Shown: positions 1 to 12,040, numbered from the stretch's first letter. The stretch is 64,000 nucleotides of DNA from Pleurostoma richardsiae (GCA_030052745.1 JANBVO010000012.1:1-64000); one strand, 5' to 3'. Translations and numbers: made by a program. The notes: generated by a model not told the origin, from the sequence alone.

Positions 1-852
1 TTTGAAAGAAATAAAGATTCTATTACTATTCACCAAAATAAATATTTAAAAACTATAAAAGAAAAATATAACAAACAGAATTTAATACCGGTATCTACTC
101 CAGTAGAACTAGGAATAAAACTAACAAAAACAAGAGATGAAGATATAATTCCTCAAAAAGAAATAACTATATATCAACAACAAGTTAGAGCTTTACTATA
201 TCTAGCAATAAAAACCAGACCGGATATATCTTATACTATTAATTTATACGCTAGATTTATATCTAAACCAAATAATACTTATTTTCGGGCCTTAGACCGA
301 ATTTAGAAATATTTAAATCACTATAATAATTTAAGAATAAAATATAATAAAAATAATAAACTACTATTTAAAAGATATAGCGATTCTAACTAGGGAGGTG
401 ATTTATCTTCAAGAAAAAGCACTTCTGAATATATTTTCCAACTAAGAAATAATATAATAAGTTAGAACAGTTCATTACAAAAAACAGTTGCACTTTCTAA
501 TTGTAAAGGTAAATATATAGCTTTAAAAGATACAATGAAAGAAAATATATATTTAAATAACGTTATTCAATATTTAAATAAAATCCTAAATTTAGGAATA
601 AATAATAGTATACCAGTAATTTTAACAGATAACCAAGCAGCCTTAAAATTATCTGAAAATACTGAATTTCACAAAAGAAGTAAACATATAGATATATCTT
701 ATCACTTTACAAGAGAAAGTGTACAAAATAATAAAGCAAAAGTAATACATATTCCTAGTAAAGAACAACTAGCTGATAGCTTTACAAAAGGCTTAAATAT
801 AAATAAACAAAAAACTTTTATAGAAAAACTAGGTTTAATTAAAATAAAATAA
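1..852 (+). pseudogene. Ty1/Copia retrotransposon pol, 3' end (RT tail and RNase H), RIP-damaged
   Basis: One reading frame runs from base 1 to a TAA at 850-852 and is broken by three TAG stops (304-306, 391-393, 463-465). It reads as the end of a Copia polyprotein: a TRPDISY motif of the reverse transcriptase tail, an RKSTSEY motif at the start of RNase H, then DNQAALKL, EFHKRSKHIDI and the PSKEQLAD motif near the C-terminus. Only the last 105 codons (from 535) are free of stops. The 5' part of the element lies outside the window. All three stops sit where the family has tryptophan, consistent with TGG-to-TAG changes caused by RIP (CpA to TpA on the other strand). Base composition is very AT-rich, unlike the genes further on. 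It is a dead relic. Confidence 0.9.
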
Positions 853-938
853 AATAACGGTATTTAAATATAGTCCACTGTATTAGAATATCAAAATAAA
901 TTTTATAAACTTAAAACAGTACACTGTAATAAGCTTAC

Positions 939-945
939 GGGGGGA
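939..945 (+). other. Polypurine tract of the Copia element
   Basis: A short G-run ending in A lies directly before the TGT that starts the LTR and 86 bp after the pol stop. This is the position expected for the plus-strand primer of a Copia element. Confidence 0.6.
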
Positions 946-1294
946 TGTAAAATATATTACCTTTTTAGGTTTAATAAAACTCTAAAACAGTCAAAACAAC
1001 TTTAAAACACTAGAATAGGCTCCAACTGAATTCTAGGTAATCTAAAACAACTATATCCACAAATATTGAATTCCAAAACAACTAAACGTTCCGGAATAAA
1101 GATAACCGGTTTTATATTTCGGTAAGTAAGATATCCGGTTTCATATCTCGGTAAATAAGATATCCGGTTTTATAACTATTACAAATCCAAATTCAATAAG
1201 AATTATATATATCTAGAAGAAAGACTGTAGAATTAGAAAGATAGTTAGATAGTATTGCAATTTGAATCTATTTAACCCCTTACCTACTTTAACA
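946..1294 (+). repeat. Copia LTR (3' LTR of the element at 1-852)
   Basis: This 349-bp segment begins TGT right after the polypurine tract and ends ACA, the usual TG...CA ends of an LTR. Its last ~290 bp recur in the same orientation at 3290-3588, which supports it being a repeat unit. It contains short internal direct repeats around a TATCCGGTTT core (about 1100-1170). It still holds several CCGG sites, so it is less mutated than the second copy. Confidence 0.75.
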
Positions 1295-2990
1295 TAAAAT
1301 AATACGTCAATTAACTATAACGGAAAAACTAAAGAAAACTTAAACCGTAGCTAGTTTACTTACTAAAAACTTCTTTAAAACCCGTACCCGTTTAATAAAC
1401 TCGTATAACGTATTTAATTACTCCTTACTAATATATTATATAATAATAAAAAAAACGACTTAAAAATCCTATTAACGTTCTTATAAAAAAAGTTAGCCCG
1501 AACGTAAATTATTACTAAACCGACGAAAATTCGAAAATTCGAAAAGCTTATAGAAAAAAATAACGAAAGTAAAACCTTCTAAAGAACCTTAACGTATTAT
1601 ATTTATTACTACGATAAAATAACGAAGTAAATAAAAAAGTTAAAATAAATATATATTAAATATTCGAAACGTTTAATAAATAAATTCTACTTAAACTTTT
1701 AATTTATATATACTAATCGAATATTCGAAATTAATTTTCTAATTAAATCTACATTAATAAAATTACGAAGAATATAATATTAAAGTAATATCGTTTAAAT
1801 AGTAAAAAATTAACGTATCGTTAATAATTCGTTAAATATTATTCGTTTTTATTAGTTTTTATTAATTTTTATTTTTATAAATAATACGGTTTAAAACTAA
1901 TGTTTTTATAAACTAAAAACCGGCTTTACGAAAAACTTTTAAGCTTTTTCTAATTAAAATCGCTGTATTACAGTTAATGATTTTATTACTTTTTATACGA
2001 TTAACGTAAATAAAAACTATTGTAAATTTAGTATTTTAAATAATTTAAGCTACTTTTTTATACTTTTTAAAAATTTAAACACCGTTAATAAATAATTAGT
2101 AACGAACTAAAGGTTATATATAAGTTTATACTATACGTTATTATTTTTATAAGTATAATAACGAACTTTAAAGTTATTTATAAAGTAAAAATCGATAACT
2201 TTTAAGTTTTTATAACGTATACTAATATAATTAATATAAAATAATTATAAAACGTTAATCGAATATTTACTTTAATGTTTAAAATATTACGAAAAAATAA
2301 TACTTTATATAAATTAAAAAGTTCAATCGTTCTTTTTTACTTAACTTCATTAAAAAAAAATAAGTTATAAAACCTTAACGTAATTTATTTTATAACTATT
2401 TAACGAAGCGGAAGAATAAACTAAAGAGAAAAAAGTTAAGGAAAAAAGAAAATTTATAAAAAAAAAAAAAAACTTATAATTACTTTTATACTTTAACTAG
2501 CCTTTAAAAAGGTTCTAAAAACGAAGTTCTAATTAAATAAAAAAAAAAGGTCAAAGAAGAAGATAAAAATTAACAAATCTAATTACCTAAATAAACGAAC
2601 TTTTAAATATATTAACGATAAACTTAATCTTAAATAAAGAAAGTTCCTACGAAGGTAAAAGGCCGTAAGAAAGTCTTTACGAAAACGAAAAGCCGTAAAA
2701 GGGTTTTTACGAAAGCGTTTAACTATAAATATTATAACGTAAGACGAAGAAAAAAACTACGTACTATTACAAACTAATATTAAAACCGGATAGCTATAAA
2801 AAAACCCCCGAATTACGAATAACGAAATAATTAACTATACGGCTTAGAATTAAATCATAGACGGATATTAATAATAAGATAAGTTACTAACTTTTTTTCT
2901 TTATAAATATAAAAGTTTTTTAATAAAGATAATCAGCGAAAAGATTACTACTTAAAAACTTTCAATTAAACGTTAGGAGCTAACGTTCTT
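1295..2990. repeat. AT-rich RIP-degraded block, unclassified
   Basis: About 1.7 kb of very AT-rich sequence with no usable ORF. Surviving G+C is largely in ACG/CGA contexts with few CpA or TpG, as expected after heavy RIP. No protein domain can be recognised in any frame. Because it lies between two LTR copies and ends in a purine-rich run (2991-3000) followed by LTR-like sequence, it is probably another retroelement, but this is inference. Confidence 0.5.
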
Positions 2991-3289
2991 AAAGGGAGGG
3001 ATAGTATAAGAGGGACGTTAAAAAAGTAACACCTAGCCCATTTATATAAGAAAAAAGCCTAGGCCGCGATAGCTTAAGCTCGGGTAAAGTACTTAACTAA
3101 GTATATACCTAGGTATATACGGAATGTTGTAACTAGCCGGGCTCTTTTTTAGGACCCGAGGCTTGTATAAGTTCCTTTTAAGGCCGTTCGCCGGACGTTC
3201 GGAGAATAACCGGTAAGTTAAAGTTTTACAACTAAAAATATACTACCTTTTGTGTTATATTTCCTTTCTTTGCTTTGTGAATATATTAA
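2991..3289 (+). repeat. Purine tract plus LTR-like segment of a second retroelement (tentative)
   Basis: A purine run (2991-3000) is followed by about 290 bp whose G+C is higher than its surroundings. That segment includes GC-rich pieces near 3060-3080 and 3180-3210, and ends where the truncated Copia LTR begins. The arrangement resembles a polypurine tract followed by a 3' LTR of a different (perhaps Gypsy) element. No second copy is present in the window, so the call rests on layout alone. Confidence 0.3.
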
Positions 3290-3588
3290 TTTCTTTATAA
3301 AAACACTAAAATAAGCTTTAGTTAAATTTTAAGTAATTTAAAATAACTATATTTATAAATATTAAATTTTAAAATAACTAAACGTTTTGAAATAAAAATA
3401 ATTAGTTTTATATTTTAATAAGTAAAATATCTAACTTTATATTTTAATAAATAAGATATTTAATTTTATAATTATTATAAGTATAAATTCAATAAGAATT
3501 ATATATATTAAGATGAAAAACTATAGAATTAAAGATAGATAGTAAGTATTGTAATTTAATTTTATTTAACTCCTTACCTACTTTAACA
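3290..3588 (+). repeat. Second, 5'-truncated and more heavily mutated copy of the Copia LTR
   Basis: This segment aligns by eye without large gaps to 1003-1294, from an AAAACACTA start to the shared TACCTACTTTAACA end. Most differences are C-to-T or G-to-A relative to the first copy: every CCGG core of the first copy has become TTAG, CTAA or similar. The first ~55 bp of the LTR are missing. It is a solo or truncated LTR left by the same family. Confidence 0.75.
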
Positions 3589-4127
3589 AATCAGAACAGC
3601 GTACCTTTCTCCTTTTCTCTTTTCCTTTCTTTAACCGAGTATAGCTTACGCTAAGCCACACGTCTACGCTACCCTCCGTGTCGAGCCTTTACACCCAGTA
3701 CCCGTAGCAGTGGTTGTCTAAATCGCGTGTACTTTTTGTACTAGGTCTTTACTGTAATTGGCAATGAGCCTGTTGTACTTTCTCTCATAATGCCAAGTCA
3801 TTGGTAATGTAACTGTGGAGATCTAATCTAATCAATCAATCAATCACATTAGATTGGAAGATGTCACCATCCGTTTCCCCCCAAGTTCCCAAAAGCAACC
3901 TCTCCTGACGTGGTCAAGTTGATGTAACCTTCTTCGGGTCCACAAGCTGCCGACTTCGGCAGCATACCGGCCACCAGGCCAATGTGCAGTATAAGACGTG
4001 GGCCTTTAACACACTGCCCGTGATGGAGCGAAGGGTTTTTTTTTCCCAACCGTGTTCAATACTTGACGCTCCTCGGTATTTTCAAGTGGCTCTTCTCCTG
4101 CATCTATACCACTGGCAGTGTAACACG
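3589..4127. other. Region upstream of the siderophore transporter
   Basis: Composition returns to normal here. A four-unit AATC microsatellite lies near 3831-3847. I see no ORF with family features and could not find a convincing GATA-factor iron-regulation site (ATCWGATAA) in it. It presumably holds the promoter and 5' leader of the gene at 4128. Confidence 0.4.
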
Positions 4128-6137
4128 ATGGCAGTTTTGAACAAGGTACAAATCATCCTTGGTGGTAAGACGCCCAGTGACACTCGGGATATTTCATCTA
4201 TTAGCGTTCCAGACACTTCTGGGACCATCCAGATGGTGACCACAAACAAAGAAGTTGGAAGTGGCCTCCGCGAAGATACAATCGCGAGTAACATCGAGAA
4301 GGGGGCGACGCCAAGTAGGGATGCACAGTCCGGAGTAAAGAAAATCGAGGCCGTGACTCTAGCCTGGTCGAAGAAATCCCTGGCCGTGACACTGGTACTG
4401 TATGTCCCCCCCCCTTCACTCCATGTGCCTGTGCCGATGTATAGGTAGCTAAGGTCACTCTGTCCCCACAGCATCTGGCTCCTCACTCTGGTCAACGGAT
4501 TCAAGTCCTCCATTGTCGCCAGCTTGACACCATTTGTCACTAGCAATTTTCAATCTCATTCGCTTCTGGCAGTCATTGGCATAGTTGCAAATGCCATAAC
4601 GGCAGCAGTATACATCCCAATGGCCAAGATGCTGGACGTCTGGGGTCGGGCTGAAGGCTTCCTCCTCATGACAGCCTTCTGTGTCTTGGGCCTGATTCTC
4701 ATGGCTGCGTCCCACAATCTCTCCACGTATTGCGCCGCCCAGGTAAGTTAGAAGCTACAGGAGCCACTGCAGCCGCTAACGGATAAATGAACATCAGGTC
4801 TTCTACTCTGTCGGCTTCTCAGGTCTTGCCTATAGCTGGGATGTGCTCGCAACCGATGTGACGAACTTAAGAAATCGAGGCTTGGCATTTGCTTTCACCT
4901 CGTCTCCAAATTTGATCACAGCGTTCGCCGGATCGAAAGCTGCTGAAGCGTTCTACCATAACGTCAGCTGGCGCTGGGGATTCGGCTGCTGGGCAATTGT
5001 TCTACCCCTTGTAGCATTGCCAATGTATGGGATGTTGAGATATAACCTTCTCAAGGCTGAAAAACGTGGCATCATAAGTATGGAGGCCAGAGAAAACCAT
5101 GCCGTATCACGGACAGTCTGGTATTGTATCCAAGAGCTTGACCGTGGGTGATTAATACATCCTTTTCCGGGCTCTTCAGACGCTAACACCTGTCCGAATC
5201 AACAGTGCCGGGAGTCATACTATTCGCTGGCGGCTTGACCGTTTTCTTACTGCCATTTACCCTGGCTACTACTGCACCTCATGGTTGGAAGACCGGCTAT
5301 ATCATCGCAATGATAGTGGTCGGGTTCACAACCTTGATACTCTTCGGCTTCTACGAGACTTACATAGCTCCAGCACCATTCCTGAAGGCCCGTTTTCTCA
5401 CTGATCGGACTGTCCTAGGGGCATGCCTGCTGGATACGACGTACCAGATCTCATACTATTGCTACGCCAGCTACTTCACATCCTTCCTACAGGTAGTTAA
5501 CAACTTGACCGTGGCCCAGGCTGGATACGTCGCAAATACCTTCAGCGCAGTCTCATTCGTGTTCTTGTTCCTCGCCGGCTATATCATCAGGAAGACGGGC
5601 CGCTTCAGGTGGATTTTATTCATTTGTGTTCCTTTGTATATTTTCGCACTTGGCCTGATGATTCACTTTCGAAAACCTAACGGATATATCGGCTATATCG
5701 TCATGTGTGAGATCTTCTTTTCTGTTGCCGGAAGCATCTTTATTCTCTGTGTACAACTCGCTGTCCTAGCTGCTGTTGACCACCAATACGTGGCTGCGGT
5801 ACTAGCTCTGCTTTTCGTAAGCGGTACTGTCGGCGGTGCTGTGGGGAATACCGTTTCTGGAGTCATATGGACAAACACGTTCGAGGGTGCCCTTCGGCGC
5901 TTCCTGCCGGCATCTGCCCTACCGGATCTGGTTACCATCTATGAGAGTCTACCAGCACAGCTCAGCTATCCCGTTGGGAGCCCCGAACGGCTCGGTATTC
6001 AAAGGGCGTACGGTCATGCCCAGGCCAAAATGCTTGCTGCTGGTACCGCCATCATGGTTCTAGGCTTTGTTTGGGTAGCCATGATGAAAGATCTCAATGT
6101 CAAGAAAATGTCGCAAACAAAGGGCAATGTACTGTAA
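4128..6137 (+). CDS. Siderophore-iron transporter (MFS, Sit1/Mir type)
   Basis: Likely imports ferric siderophores by proton symport at the plasma or vesicle membrane. Four exons are inferred: 4128-4399, 4472-4742, 4798-5143 and 5206-6137, giving 606 aa, the usual size of this family. The three introns (72, 55 and 62 bp) have GTATGT, GTAAGT and GTGGGT donors; introns 2 and 3 have GCTAAC branch sites. Joining them restores the family's helices without a break. Residues 1-90 are the hydrophilic N-terminus with the LGGK motif; about 12-14 membrane helices follow. Family-like stretches include YIPMAKMLDVWGRAEGF, TDVTNLRNRGLAFAF, FAGGLTVFLLPFTLATTAP and GNTVSGVIWTNTFE near the C-terminus. The start at 4128 was chosen because the ATGs upstream (3984, 4023) encode sequence unlike the family. 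It stands alone, without siderophore synthesis genes nearby, and borders the RIP-damaged repeats at 1-3588. Confidence 0.9.
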
Positions 6138-7279
6138 GGAAAGTTGCGAGTATCGGGGAAGGGCATTCTTCAGTCGTCCTGTGACACTAAAGAACCCAGA
6201 TTTGGATTGAGACAACGTGCAGGACAACCGCACGGGCGGTTACGGGCCCAGGTTCGCATACAGGGTGGTGAGATAGGTAGTTCAGCAGAGCTTGGGACCT
6301 TCATAATGGTCGCTAGATTAAGCACCATACCGCAGATTGATGACTCAACATCCATGATCTCCTGTCACAGGCGGAAATTCCACAGTCCCCGGACTCAAGC
6401 GGTACCTGCGCGCATTTATTTCGTCTGGTACGATTCTTGAGGACTACGGCAAGGACCAACGATTATCGGTCCCATAGCACCCGTTGGGGCACCCGCAGCC
6501 GCCATGCACAGCGCCACGATATCCCTCCCCACGAGGGGATCCGTTAGTCGCCCTGGTTCATACTCGGACACAGTGGAGCGTTTTCCAAACAGATCTCCCG
6601 TGATCGCTATGCATGACAGTGGTTAGAGTCGTCTGCCTTTAAAGAGAAGGCTGCAGTGCTGGTGAGTTCAGAAACGGCTCGATGGAGCTAGAATCTTTGG
6701 TGCATACTGAATCAAGACACTGCCAACCGCTGGCGCTATATCAACTCCCACCGGCGGGAGCAACTCTTGGTAAGAGATGTCCAGAATTCTGTATATCAAT
6801 ATTCGGATGAGAAGTTGAGTTAGAAGCAGATTACCCTTGCAGGCACGGGGTCGTAAAGGAACAAGGGATAGAAAGGTCGATTAAAGCATAGAGGAAGTTG
6901 CACAGGATGGACTACAAGTGTGTGTGTGTGTGTGTGTGTGTATTGGGCATCCACGGTAGCCTTGAAGATGGCAAGACTGACTGATCCATCGTGGGCCTCC
7001 TGTTGACTGGGCTGCAACATCATCGCATTTGACGAGTGGCATAGTAGGGGGGGGGGGGGGGGGGGGAGTCTGTTCTCCCGTCTTGCCCTCTTTCCCGGCC
7101 ATAAAGTCTACCAATAGCACTCGAAGTACACATACGTGTTTGAAGGCACCGAGGAAGAGAGATAGAGCACTATAACAATGACCAGCGTGAGAGCGCGTGC
7201 CTAGTCGCCAACCAAAGCTCTGCGGCGCACCCAGCCACCTGCGGTTCCAAGGCGAAAGCTAGCCACCAGTATGACGGGC
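6138..7279. other. Intergenic region with a GT microsatellite and a 20-G tract
   Basis: Convergent 3' ends of the transporter (+) and the glucanase (-) meet here. A (GT)12 run lies at 6918-6941 and an uninterrupted run of 20 G at 7047-7066. Small ORFs are present, but none shows a recognisable domain. Confidence 0.6.
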
Positions 7280-8565
7280 CTAGATCTGTGGAGCATTTGC
7301 GCCGTTGATACCCCAGAATTGCTCTGCGTAGAAAGTGCCTGCTTCAGCCTTCTTCCAAGCATCGTTGAAGGCGCTGAACAGGATCAAATCCCTTGGGCTA
7401 CTGGCAAAGGAGGCCCTGATGGAGGAAACTGCATCTTGCTGATGATCCATCCCCGGTACGGCCTGGCCATTGCTGTTCCCCTGCCACGGCCAGCCCGACT
7501 CGGTGACTACTATTCGCTGGGGGGTATTCCCCATGTTTTGCCGCATGCGGGCCATCATGTTGGAGACGAAGACACCGGCCTGCGGCGCCGCGGTGTTGGG
7601 GTCGAAGAATGGGTGAATGTTGGCAGCGCAATAGTCGGACGCCTGACAAAGCTCAGGGTGAGCCAGGTGAGCCACAAAAGTGTCTACTGTGACCACTGGT
7701 CCCTGCCACCCAGCCTGGCGTAGCATCTGACGGGCGGCGTTCAGGGCGTTGATCACCTGGGTCGGACTAGCCTGTCCGTTGTTGACGAGTTCGTTGCCCA
7801 CGCTAACAGTGTCAACAAGAGACCAGTCACCGCCAACCGCCTTGCTCAGGATTGCGACTTCATCGCCCAAGTTGTCAAGGCTAAATATGCCCAGCATCAC
7901 TCTCATACTGGTATCCGCAGCAGCAGCGAGGACTTTCGGAACCTGATCACAATCTACACCGTAGACTCTGACCAGGGCAAAATCTGGCGCGAGGACACGA
8001 AAGTCGGCCACCACCTGATTGGCGGACTTGCAGCTGCCGTCCGAATTATAAGGGGCGTAGGCGATACCCGGTAGGTTTGAGCCGGCGGCAGCGGCAGCTG
8101 CTACTACGGCGACGCCATCAGCGGGGGGGTGCGTGGGAACAGATGGGGTATGGACTAGGTCCCCGAGCGTGCCGATAGAACGCAGTGCTGGCGTGGATAG
8201 GCCCGTCGGTGCCGAGGTGGACTCAGCGGGAACAAGTACGGCCACCGCCTGGGACGTGCTCACGGGAGTACCGTTTGGATCGACGAAGACAATGATCTCG
8301 GGAATCTCTGTCGCTACAGACATGTCGACATCCACAATAGTGACTCGTTCCCCCGCAGTGCTGATAAGGGCACTGGCATGTAGGCGTCTATGGAGGCCGT
8401 TCCCTGGACCCGAACCCGTCAGCGCGGCTCTCATGATCATGTCCATAACGGGCATTTCATGAGATTCATGCAGAGTGAGTCAAGCAGGACATGTTGCTTA
8501 CCAGCAAAGGCTGCAGCCGTAGTGCAGCAGCTCACAGCCGCGATAGTTAACGTACTTGTCCTCAT
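7280..8565 (-). CDS. GH17 cell-wall glucanase/transglycosylase (Scw/Bgl2-like), secreted
   Basis: Acts on beta-1,3-glucan of the fungal wall. Two exons on the minus strand: 8565-8502 and 8427-7280, joined over a 74-bp intron (GTAAGC donor), giving 403 aa. Exon 1 codes for almost only a signal peptide (starts MRTSTLTIAAVSCC, then an Ala-rich stretch). Residues ~25-125 are a Thr/Val/Ala/Pro-rich spacer of low complexity, and the GH17 barrel follows from LPGIAYAPYNSDGSCK to the end. The general acid/base Glu is in VSVGNELVNNG and the nucleophile Glu in VVTESGWPWQG, both present, so the enzyme should be active. The WGI motif near the C-terminus is typical of fungal GH17. No GPI-anchor signal is visible at the C-terminus (ends NAPQI). 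The acceptor (GAGAG) is not a classical CAG/TAG, so the exact junction is less sure than the rest. Confidence 0.87.
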
Positions 8566-10181
8566 AATGAACGAAGAACATGGAATAATCGACACTTCTC
8601 GGGTTCCTAGAGTTTGATGGCAAGCGGGGTGTGCTGTAGACGATGGGTATGCTGCGGCTTGGCTAGAGACAGGCACAGAGCAAATGGAGAAGGGAAACTG
8701 TCCAGAGTGAGCTGGGGAGAGTCTACAGGAGGACAAAGGCGGCTAAGGTTGAGAAAGCGCGCTCGGTGTTCCTGTATCAGTACACAGTCCCCCCAGGAAT
8801 CGATGCGACGCACAGGGACAGGCAGAGCGGGATGAAGGAAGTACAAACTGAGCATGTGCGCGCACGTACGTACAAAAGCGGGACAGGGAAGGAGAGAGAG
8901 AAAGAGAGATTGATTTTGGGGGGGTGGTGGTGGTGGTGAGGGAGTGGTGAGAAGGCGAGGGAGCGTAAAACAGGAAGGCACCATTCGAACTGTCGCGAGG
9001 AAGCTTATACGCTGTCCAGGTTGGACACCGAGAAGCTATCTTTCCTCACGCAGCTCACCTGGGCAAGGTAGCTTAGGTATTTAACGGACAGGGCGGCAAG
9101 TATCAATACGCAGGTAGGGTACAGATAGTAATGTGAAGCAGGTCCCGTTCGCAGCACTCTAACTTCCGGTATCTCGCGGCACGATCTGCTCACTTAGGTA
9201 GACACACCGAGATGGACTCATCCGACCTGCTACGTACACGGGGAAGCAACAATGGGAATAACTTGATAATAGAGAGAGAGGCACCCATCTATTCAGATGG
9301 AGACATCACCTGGGTCAGATAAATGTAAGAAAGGGCATGTGGTCAGGTAAAGGCCTCACGTCCTCTGGCGTATATGGATCTCTGGAGGGACATTGGGAGC
9401 AGATGTCAATCGGCGGCACCAACTACCGTCCCGGCTGAACAGCCCCTATGACAACACTGCGGCTCGATCTACCTCAGTCGGGTTATCTATGGAGGTGGGC
9501 AGGGAGCGTACTCACCCGTGATCACTACGCGGGCAGTATGCGAAAGGGATTGTGCTGATGTAGGGAGTGAGGTCTAAGTCGATCCGGGAGGTCGATGGCT
9601 AGGCTACACGAAGACCCTGGGGATTTCCGGGCATGACGTCGTGTGGAGTCTCATCGCTAAGCGAGTGCCTACACTGACAGTGACCGTAAGCCGCAGGAGC
9701 ATGCTATGGCGGTTAGAGGAGCAAGACTGTTGCGATGTGATGCGTGCAAAGGCAACGGGGTTGACTGTGGGAGCGAGGCAGCATTGATATACGGCGTATG
9801 TAGTTGAGGTCGGTAGGTATAGACCATGACATTAAGTATTAACATTAACTAAGATGAGGGGGTAATTATCGGTACCTTTGTAAGTACGTAACATGACAGT
9901 TACTGCCGATGTACCTATGTCTGGATATCTGCTCTGTAGAGATTCCCGGGTGCCTCCGAAGGTGGCCCAAACGTGGATGTAGTATCCTTGACAGCAAGGG
10001 TGACATCCTGGAGAGGTCCATCATGTCCAGGTGGCAAGATTTTGGATGCGAATCAGCGCGGAGGCCAGTGTGACAGCCATATGCGTGGACTGGCGAGGTA
10101 AAAGGCGCAGCACGGCGCCTATCGTACCAAAGATCTAGTGGTATCCGAATCCCTACACATTTGATCCCACGGCAATCATGA
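8566..10181. other. Intergenic region, 5' of the glucanase and 3' of LCB1
   Basis: About 1.6 kb. The minus-strand promoter of the glucanase should lie in the first part; it has a purine-rich stretch (about 8880-8960) with GGT repeats near 8925. Small ORFs on both strands show no family features. Nothing else can be supported. Confidence 0.5.
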
Positions 10182-12040
10182 TCAAGGGACAGGAGGGACG
10201 GCCAATTTGCTGGCCCCCTTTCGTGTCATTACCTTCGTGATGGCATGGCGGATAATGACCCCCGCCTTCTCCATGTCCTTCCTGGACAGGCCAGAGGTGA
10301 CGCAGACCTTCAGCGCCGGCTGCACTTGCCAGCCGCCGTCCTTCGGCCCGATGCTGTTACTGATCGGCTGCGTCTTCAGGCGTGTGATCAAGACTCCGTT
10401 TGCCAGTGCCTCAGAATATTGTCAGCTGCTAGCCGTCTCGACAACCCAGAGGTTTTTTCATCGCTGAGAACCTACCTCATCCACGCATTCTTGAAGGAGT
10501 CTTTCCTGCGCCTCCAAGCCTAGACGCCTGGCCTTGATAACATCAGGTTTGATGACCAGGAGAATGACAGGATTCTCCGGAGCGCTCGTACACGAGACCC
10601 AGTCGCTCCTGGGATCGAGCTGAGCCCTCAGCGCCCGAATATTCTCCCGGCACTGCAGCAGAATCTCGGGATTGGACTGTAGCAAGTTGAGCGTCTCGCT
10701 TGCCGTGACAGCCAGCATTGCTGGAAGAGCAGCAGAGAATGTGTACGATGCGGCAGTAATTCGCTGGTGCTCTACGACGTCCTTTGGACCGGCACAAAAG
10801 CCGCCACCGGCACAGAGAGGTCCAGCCATAGAGCCGACAATCATGTCAACTTGTGAAGGATCGACGTTCTGGGCCTCGGTGAGACCGCGTCCTGTTCGCC
10901 CAAGGACGCCGAAGGACCAGGTCTCATCGAGGATGATGCGGAACTTGTACTTCTCCTTGAGTTCGATCTGCAATAACCAGAGCTTTAGCCATCACGTGGC
11001 CCAGGCCGTAAGGAGGCAACTTACAAGCCGAGGTAGATCCACAGATCTACCTGTGGTTTCAAATAACCCCTCAGTCACGATGAAGCGCCTAGTCAGCTTC
11101 TTCTTGGCCTGTTCTTGCACCACTGACCGCATGACATTTTCTAAGGCATCCAGATCGCCATGTTCGTACCACTTGATGCTGCTCCTTGATATTTCAAGAC
11201 CCTTGCGAATAGAGTAGTTCACAGCCTTGTCAGCGACGATGATGTCGCCTCGCTTGCAGAACGCGGGGATCACGCTGGAAATGGTCGAGAAGGCCTGGGC
11301 GTAAATAATGCAGCTTTCAGTACCGAGATATGACGCAATGTCGGCCTCCGTTTTCATGTGGACATCTTGAGTACCATAAAATTGAGGCGGCCCGCATGGA
11401 CCGACACCGTAAGTGCGGAGTGTTTGTATTGCCTTCTCTTTAATCTGCTCGTTGGCGTTCAGATTGTAGAAGTTATATGAGGCTAGGTTCGTAACGGTAC
11501 GACCGCTCGAGAGCTTTGACTTGGGCCCTGTAGGCCTATTGGCTGTTAGTGAGGTAGCCACGCCAAGAGGATCACACGCGGTTGCATACCCAACAATGAC
11601 AGGCAGCCTCTCGGATTCCACCTCTTCTATAGCGCTCTGAGGAGGCACAAGTGGCTCTGGCACCCATTCATCGACCAGTTCATCTATCTCCTTTCTCAAA
11701 ACTCAGCATGCTGTCATCCCGGGGTATGGTGGCGTCAGAGCCGGAACCGCGGGGGAAATGATTCTCAGGGACAAGAAAGGAGACATACATCCTCGCGCAG
11801 GTTGACGAAGTTCTGCTTGTCTGTTGAATAGGAAGGAGAAAGGAGGTACCGAATAAAGAATATAACTAAAACCAGCTCAATCGCGGATCGGATTGGGTCG
11901 TTCTGATAGCTGGATCTCACGTAACGGATCAAGACCGCAGAACCCGGCACTTTGTGGAAGACATGAGAGGCCTCTTGCGACCACACTGCAATCTGTGCTT
12001 GGAAGTCGTGAAGATCCATCATGTACCGAATACGCGACAC
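10182..12040 (-). CDS. LCB1: Serine palmitoyltransferase subunit 1
   Basis: Non-catalytic partner of Lcb2 in the ER enzyme that condenses serine with palmitoyl-CoA, the first step of sphingolipid synthesis. Four exons: 12040-11789, 11690-11025, 10967-10476, 10409-10182; 545 aa, normal for Lcb1. Residues ~50-70 (IELVLVIFFIRYLL) form the N-terminal membrane helix. The pyridoxal-phosphate fold follows with YNFYNLNANE, YGVGPCGPPQFYGTQDVHM, and LDETWSFGVLGRTGRG. At the place where Lcb2 has its PLP-binding lysine, this protein reads VGSMAGPLCAGGGFCAG without lysine, as expected for subunit 1. Introns are 98, 57 and 66 bp. Two of them (first and third) need unusual AAG and GAG acceptors to keep the frame, and the resulting protein joins (LREDEIDELV, DEALANGV) fit the family well. 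Confidence 0.93.
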
